In this document: piece by piece, positions 58,974 through 64,000 of the stretch
Numbering within the stretch: the first letter of the stretch is position 1
How the letters are laid out: every line of letters begins with the position of its first letter
Origin: Luzula sylvatica
Lineage: Eukaryota; Streptophyta; Magnoliopsida; Poales; Juncaceae
NCBI GenBank assembly: GCA_946800325.1
Contig: OX326956.1
Location: 37,603,082 to 37,667,081 of the forward strand
Reading direction: 5' to 3'
Length of the DNA: 64,000 nucleotides
Translations under genes and position numbers: made by a program
Notes under the pieces: model-generated
The model's input: only the letters and a program-made list of their open reading frames with translations
Databases searched by the model: none
Told to the model about the DNA's origin: nothing

Positions 58974-58984
58974 TACCGTTGAAC
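58974..58984 (-). promoter_or_regulatory. MSA-like core (AACGG) in the 3xHMG-box promoter
   Basis: On the minus strand the sequence TTCAACGGTAA contains the AACGG core of the mitosis-specific activator element; two consensus positions differ. It lies about 50 bp above the TATA box. Confidence 0.35.
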
Positions 58985-59028
58985 CTTGTAATAAAGTAAA
59001 GAAAGTCACCCTTGCCTTCTCTTCTTCT

Positions 59029-59037
59029 CCTATAAAA
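59029..59037 (+). promoter_or_regulatory. TATA box of the 3xHMG-box gene
   Basis: CCTATAAAACC about 95 bp upstream of the ATG, followed by a short CA-rich leader. Confidence 0.65.
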
Positions 59038-59129
59038 CCCCCCTTGAAGCCCCCAAATCCCTAATTCAATCAAACAAATCCGTAATTCAATTCAATTCAA
59101 TTCGACTAAGCAAGCTTATTTTTTCGAGA

Positions 59130-61256
59130 ATGGCAACCAAGAAAGCGAAGAACAGAAAAGCCCTAAACATGGTCACGGAAAGCGAAGTAAACATCTCCGC
59201 GTCGATTTCTTCTCCTGCTAAAGAGACGAAGAAGGTCTTGAAGAAAAATGTTAAAGAAGCTCCGACCGAGACCTCTTCTTCGGACTTCATGGAGCAGTTG
59301 GAGAAGATGCAAGCGCAGTTACAGCAACTCCAGCTCGAGAAATCGAAAACAGAAGAGCTTTTGAAGGAGAAAGATGAGATCTTGAAAAAGAAGGACGAAA
59401 ATGAAGAGAGGCTCCAAGCTGAGGTCAAGAAATTGCAAAAGGCTAAAGAATTCAAACCCACTTTGGTACGTTTCTATTCAAATTAAATACAGTTTATCCC
59501 ACTAATTATGTCAAAGATTTCAATTTGTTCCTTGCTGATTTGGTTCTTGTGGTTTGATTTATTTATTGATGTAGAGCATGCCATTAGTGACGTCTATTAG
59601 AGAGAAAGAGCAAGAAGGAATGGACGAGAACAAGAAAAAGAAAAAGAACAAAACTTTGAAGAAGCCTTGCCCTGCATATTCTCTCTGGTTGAAAGATCAA
59701 TGGAACGAGGTAAATTTTGAACTTTTCAATTGATTAATTTTGAGAATTACATCATTCTAATTTTGTCTATTGTTATTTCGATTTTCACAGTTCAAGAAAG
59801 AGAACAAAGAAATGGATTTCAAAGAGGTATCGAATACTCTCGGTACAAAATGGAAGAGTCTTAGTGCCGAGGAGAAAAAACCATACGAAGAAAAATACCA
59901 AATTGAAAAAGGGGCATATTTACAAATTGTTGGACAAGAAAAGCGTGAAACAGAGGCGATGAAGCTTCTAGAAGAAGACCAGATGCAAAAGACTGCCATG
60001 GAATTGCTGGAACAATATATGAAATTCAAACAGGATGCTGATAATGAGGGCAAGAAAAAATCAAAGTATAAAAATTGCCAATAAATTAAAAAATCCTTAT
60101 GTACTTGTTTAATTTTTTTTGAATTATTTTCGTTTTTTTATATTACAGGAAAGAGAAGGACCCTTTAAAACCAAAAAAGCCCATGGCTGCATTTTTCATA
60201 TTTTCCAAGGAGAAGCGTGCAAAATTCCCTGAACCTAAGAACGTTATTGAGGTAAATTCTGCTAATAAATTACGAAATCTCTAATTTATGATATATTAGT
60301 GCTCTAATTTGTATATATTTTTTGGTAATTCAGTTTGCAAAAATGGCTGGAGAAGAATGGAAGGGCATGGATGAGAAACAAAAAGCACCTTTTGAAGAGG
60401 TAATAATCTTAAAAAACGATAAAAAATAAGGAAGAAAAAAGTACAATATTTATTATTAATTTGTTTTTATATAGATTGCAAGAAAGGAAAAGGAAGAGTA
60501 TTATCGACAAATGGAGATCTACAAGCAAAACAAACTCGAAGTAAGAATTCTTCATAATCAATTGAAATCGAGTTGGTTCGATTCATTTGGATTTTAAAAT
60601 TTAAATGATGATTTTTAATTTTGAAATCACAGGAAGCTGCAACAATGGAGAAGGAAGAACTGGAGCAAAAGAAAGTAATGAAGCAAGAAGCTCTCCAGTT
60701 GTTGAAGAAAAAGGAGAAGACTGATAACATCATTAAGGTTTATTATTTTAGTTTAATTACATTGTATCTTTCTATTAAAATTAACTTTTGAATAATTTAA
60801 ATAATATAGAAAGAGAAGGAAAAGAAGCCGAAGAAAACCGTCGATCCAAATAAGCCTAAGAGGACCGCTTCTTCTTTCCTTCTTTTCAGGTTTTATTTCA
60901 GTACAATTTTATGTTGTAATTTCACAATTTATTTTTAATATATGTTAATTTTTTATGCATGATTTTTTTTTCAGTAATGCAATGAGGAAACAGACGAGAG
61001 AGGAGCATCCTGACGTGAATAACTCGACTCTGAATGCTCTCATCTCTGTCAAATGGAAGGTACGGATTGAACAATTTATTTTATATAAATGCACAATGAA
61101 ATTGGAGTACAATTTAATTTTAATTTGTGTGTTTCGTAGGAGTTGAGCGAGGAAGAGAGGCAGAAATGGAACGAGAAGGCGGCATTGGGAATGGAGAAAT
61201 ACAAGAAGGAGATTGAAGAGTACAACAAATCCATTAATCCTAGTAGTAGCAAGTGA
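59130..61256 (+). CDS. HMGB6: 3xHMG-box chromatin protein (455 aa, 10 exons)
   Basis: Exons 59130-59465, 59575-59709, 59791-60065, 60149-60251, 60334-60399, 60475-60540, 60633-60737, 60810-60889, 60975-61059 and 61140-61256 join in frame with GT-AG introns. A basic N-terminus and a coiled coil (about 50-107, MEQLEKMQAQLQQLQLEK) precede three HMG boxes: about 139-205 (KKPCPAYSLWLKDQW), 254-322 (LKPKKPMAAFFIFSKEKR) and 374-448 (PNKPKRTASSFLLFSNAMR). Three boxes and about 455 residues match the plant-only 3xHMG-box class (Arabidopsis HMGB6/3xHMG-box2 and HMGB13), which bind DNA and associate with mitotic chromosomes (recalled). HMGB6 versus HMGB13 cannot be settled by eye. An AACGG core upstream fits cell-cycle control. 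Confidence 0.93.
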
Positions 61257-62002
61257 TCACCAATTAACACTGACAATTAGGGTTTATGGTTTATGTTAGA
61301 TTTTGTGATTGAATTGGAGCTTCTTGTTGAAGCTCAGTGGTTTAGTTCAGTATTTTGATTTGTTCTCTCTGCAAAAACAAATCACTTTTATCCATTTTAA
61401 TCGTGTTTTAAGTTTCATTTCAATTTTAGAAAAATATAGAAAAATTATGAACTATTTTTCTACTCATTTAGAGGCACATACAAAAACTCAGCATTAGAGA
61501 GAAAAAATAATCTCAATCAGACCATCGAGCGATTGCTTTCAGAATAATGAAGAATAAACAGAAAGATAAACAAACTAGATCCCTTGCTTGAAAAACTTGC
61601 TTCATTATTAAAAAAGTATATACATTTATTTTGAACAAAAAACTTAAAACAGTAGTAACAAAACATCTTCATTAGTCATAAACATACAAGGAAACAAAAG
61701 AAAACGATCTTACTAAGTTCGAGCGTTGCTGAAAATCTCCTTTGCTACCCCATTTACCAGTAGGCTCTGTACAACAAAAAGCAGAGAATCAAGTGGCTTA
61801 ATTGCATCCAAGTGAAAATTCCAAATGACAATTAGGATTAAGGAAGTAAACCCAATCATCGATTTCATCTTATATAAATCCTCGATAAATTTCACCCCAA
61901 ATTGGTTGTAATAGAAAAAGATACAAGCTTTATCATCACAAAAATGAAATAACATAAATAGTGAAGAACCTCGAATTATTCCAGCTTTAAAATATCTCAC
62001 AT
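61257..62002. other. 3'UTRs of two convergent genes
   Basis: 746 bp between the stop of the 3xHMG-box gene and the stop of the minus-strand small membrane protein. The 97-codon minus-strand frame at 61713-62006 abuts that gene's stop and is probably its 3'UTR, perhaps with an intron. Confidence 0.5.
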
Positions 62003-62320
62003 TCATTTGTTTTCATCCTTGTTGTCTGATCTAGAAGGAAGCGGATTGGATCCTTTGATAACCCATCCAAGAGCAAAGAAAGACAGACCAGCTATAATGG
62101 CGGTGCCCCAAGCCTGAGAGTACCATCGGCCGTACTGTCTCGTCGCAAACCGCCATTGATCTCTTAGCGTCGCCGGATCAGGGTTAGCCGACTCGGGCGG
62201 GTTAGGGAACCCTTTAGGAATTTGGTGGCGGCGAGACCCATTAGATGAAGACCCAATAGAAGGACCGGGTTTTGGGGGCGGTGGTGCTGATGAAGCTGGT
62301 TTGGGTTGTTGATCCGCCAT
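62003..62320 (-). CDS. Small single-pass membrane protein (105 aa)
   Basis: One exon from the ATG at 62320. Residues 1-50 are Pro, Ser and Gly-rich and disordered-looking. DPATLRDQWRFATRQYGRWY (about 48-67) is an amphipathic basic stretch, then AWGTAIIAGLSFFALGWVI (about 70-88) forms one transmembrane helix, and a charged tail (DNKDENK) closes the protein. The layout, a soluble N-terminus with one helix near the C-terminus, resembles small organelle-membrane or respiratory accessory proteins, but I do not recognise the family and assign no function. Its start lies 60 bp above a CT-rich leader, and GGGCCC at 62398 provides a site II-like element. It converges with the 3xHMG-box gene. Confidence 0.8.
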   Translation of the reverse strand: MADQQPKPASSAPPPPKPGPSIGSSSNGSRRHQIPKGFPNPPESANPDPATLRDQWRFATRQYGRWYSQAWGTAIIAGLSFFALGWVIKGSNPLPSRSDNKDENK

Positions 62321-62599
62321 GGGAGTATTGAGGAACTTTAGAGTCTTCTCTCTCTCTCTCTCAAGAGATTATGCTTGGAGTAGGAGAAGCAACTCTAGGG
62401 CCCAAGTCCATAAAACAATCTTCTAATCAGGCCTTATTTATAAAAACAAGGAAAAAATTATGTTGAATGCTAACATGGATCTCAAAATAGATAGCAAATG
62501 TAAAGATTTATTTATGAAAACTTTAGCATGAAAACCAAAATATTTTACTAAGAATTATTATTATTTTTTAATCGAAAGAAAAAGATAAATACAAATAAA
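62321..62599. other. Promoter region of the small membrane protein
   Basis: CT-rich leader (62348-62364), a GGGCCCA site, then AT-rich DNA. Confidence 0.45.
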
Positions 62600-63696
62600 A
62601 TAAACAAGATCCATTATAATAATAAAAATATTATAAAATAATTGAAAGAAAATGACAAAGAGAGATAGAACTATTTCTTAATCTTTTTGAGCAAATAATT
62701 ACAATGCATTAGGGTCCTTTATATAGGGAATACAAAACTTGATGGCAAAAAAATCATACGATACAATAAATATTTGCCTTCAATAATTTTCTTGTAATTA
62801 TCATGACATTCATTTCATAACACTCACTCTTGAATGTCGTTATCTTGTACGCGTAAGGAAACCGCCTCATTAAAAACACTGCCAGGAAAATCCATTGAGA
62901 TAAAACCACAGCTAAGGAAAAAAGACTGCAGCGCGTACTAAATTTCTCCCTCATGTAGGCAAATATCCTTAAGACGGCGAAGTCCGATCTTGTAAACCAA
63001 GTTCTTGAAAGTTGTAGTGACAATGATTGTGTGAGATCTGCCAAGCTATCATTCGAGCGAATTGATTGGACGTTTATCTCACCATTATTTTTAAAAACAT
63101 GCATTTAAAATAATTTTGGTGAAATATGTTTGGATCTATATCATGTGATATAACTTTCCTTGATTTGTGCGATGCATGTACCATTATCTTGATATATCAC
63201 AACTGAGCATGTGAAGTGTTGTTTGTTCCATGAAATGCTGCACTTCTGGATCAACAACATTTTACATTATCTTTTCCGTGACGAAAATAATCGTTCTTCA
63301 TATCAAGGGATTGATCACCATAAGTGAGATTAATGGGTGAGACTTGTCCATATACAAATGTTTCAAGATAGTCTCTACACAAGTATATTGATGAACACAT
63401 ATCCCATTTCTTATATATTCGATTTGCAGTCCAAGACAAAATCCTTTTCCTAGGCTTTTATTCAGTGTTTTCAAGTTCTTCAGGAGTTTCAATAATAAAG
63501 ACACATGAACTAATGAGATTATTTGACATCCTTCCTTTGCAAGGTCTTGGTTGTTTTAACCCATACAAAGATTCTTTCCATTTTATATAATACATACTCT
63601 TATGTATTTTATTGCATGTATCATATAAATTTGACCCTTCATGGATTTTCATGTAAATAATATTATCAAGTGATCCAAACAAATATGTTGTTACTG
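62600..63696 (-). mobile_element. Copia remnant: reverse transcriptase, RNase H end and LTR
   Basis: On the minus strand from 63696 downward: LFGSLDNIIYMKIHEG and KESLYGLKQ (reverse transcriptase), then after frameshifts FCLGLQIEYIRNGICVHQ and LYMDKSHPL, then GEINVQSIRSNDSLADL (RNase H end, about 63065-63020). A purine-rich GAGGGAGAAAT (62942-62952) marks the polypurine tract; below it lies an LTR with TATA box CCTATATAAAGG (62717-62728). Frameshifts and stops make it inactive. The family is Ty1/copia; the RT is interrupted at 63697 by another LTR. Confidence 0.8.
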
Positions 63697-64000
63697 TCGG
63701 GAATCGTCGGTCCCGAGCCCGCGCAGTAGAATGAAGTGTCCCGATCCAGTTCCCTAATCCAAGATCATGCCATCGCTTCGATGCACGAACATGATGAAAA
63801 CATACAAACCATACCTAGTGAAATTGGGCACTAACGAAGGGTTGATACGCTTTTCTTTGTGCTTTCGCTATGTCTACTTTGTGTATGTGCCACGCCCACA
63901 CGCCTTCACGCCTTCAAGCACGACTTCGGTTGTTCTCTTGTGCGTTTCACGCCTGCATTCTTCAACAACCTTCTTTGTTAACTCTCTCTTCGTTCGTACA
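63697..64000 (-). mobile_element. Family A LTR, minus strand, runs off the window
   Basis: TGTCGGGAATCGTCGGTCCC and 'cgcgcagtagaatgaagtgt' correspond to the reverse complement of the right end of the solo LTR at 5358 (TGTTGGGAATTC...) and to 21782. The copia reading frame stops at this point, so it inserted into the reverse transcriptase. Its other end lies beyond 64000. Confidence 0.65.

Larger units (their letters stand above)
57527..58975. other. Intergenic DNA between TBL and 3xHMG-box genes
   Basis: TBL 3'UTR to about 57740, then a transposable element (57816-58448), a 70-bp tandem duplication (58453-58560) and the HMG promoter. Confidence 0.6.

Overview
This is nuclear DNA of a flowering plant, almost certainly a eudicot. 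Genes have short exons with GT-AG introns, AT-rich intergenic DNA, (GA)n tracts in 5' leaders, and plant-only protein families (TRICHOME BIREFRINGENCE-LIKE, three-HMG-box, F-box/FBD, plastid L21). I cannot place the species more closely from sequence alone.

Eight protein-coding genes can be supported, several only after joining exons: a small DUF7722-type protein (8850-9098, +); an intronless cysteine/histidine repeat protein of the WRKY19-N-terminal/loricrin-like family with a 5'UTR intron (13887-15722, -); plastid ribosomal protein L21 (28281-29336, +, 5 exons); an At5g41620-like coiled-coil protein (32374-34423, +, 3 exons); an F-box/LRR/FBD protein with a hydrophobic N-terminal exon (34728-37030, -, 5 exons); a KIX-only MED15-like protein of 127 residues assembled from four small exons (40287-41526, -); a TBL wall-polysaccharide O-acetyltransferase (55337-57526, +, 5 exons) followed by a 3xHMG-box chromatin protein (59130-61256, +, 10 exons); and a small single-pass membrane protein (62003-62320, -). 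That is nine with the last one. A decayed copy of the first two F-box exons lies at 48667-49039.

The gene-poor parts are a record of transposition. 0.4-2.1 kb and 46.4-47.1 kb hold two near-palindromic foldback elements sharing a GTATTCG-type satellite core. 3.8-5.4 kb is a GGATACGG-type inverted-repeat element split by a complete 1058-bp solo LTR (TSD ctacc). 11.85-12.51 kb is a GGGTTCGGGTC minisatellite bounded by an 8-bp duplication. 21.7-27.3 kb is a 3' LTR and RNase H remnant of a copia element on the minus strand, with two further LTR-like insertions nested in it, each with a 5-bp duplication. 39.0-39.8 kb is a decayed plastid-type 16S rRNA fragment. 42.5-45.6 kb is an element with about 330-bp inverted repeats. 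50.4-53.2 kb is a 2.8-kb Mutator-like element with a 9-bp duplication. 62.6-63.7 kb is a copia reverse transcriptase remnant, cut at 63.70 kb by another LTR that runs off the window.

The most unusual signal is in the nested LTRs: twelve copies of a 12-bp dyad (CCGTTRYAACGG and near variants) at 22312-22649, most spaced 20-23 bp apart (two helical turns), and a sister array built on CCGTCRYGACGG at 24064-24281 in the host LTR with the same spacing. TBL and 3xHMG-box genes lying side by side matches, from memory, the Arabidopsis TBL24-HMGB6 pair, suggesting old microsynteny. All exon joins were made by eye from reading frame and splice sites; no alignment or database search was run.
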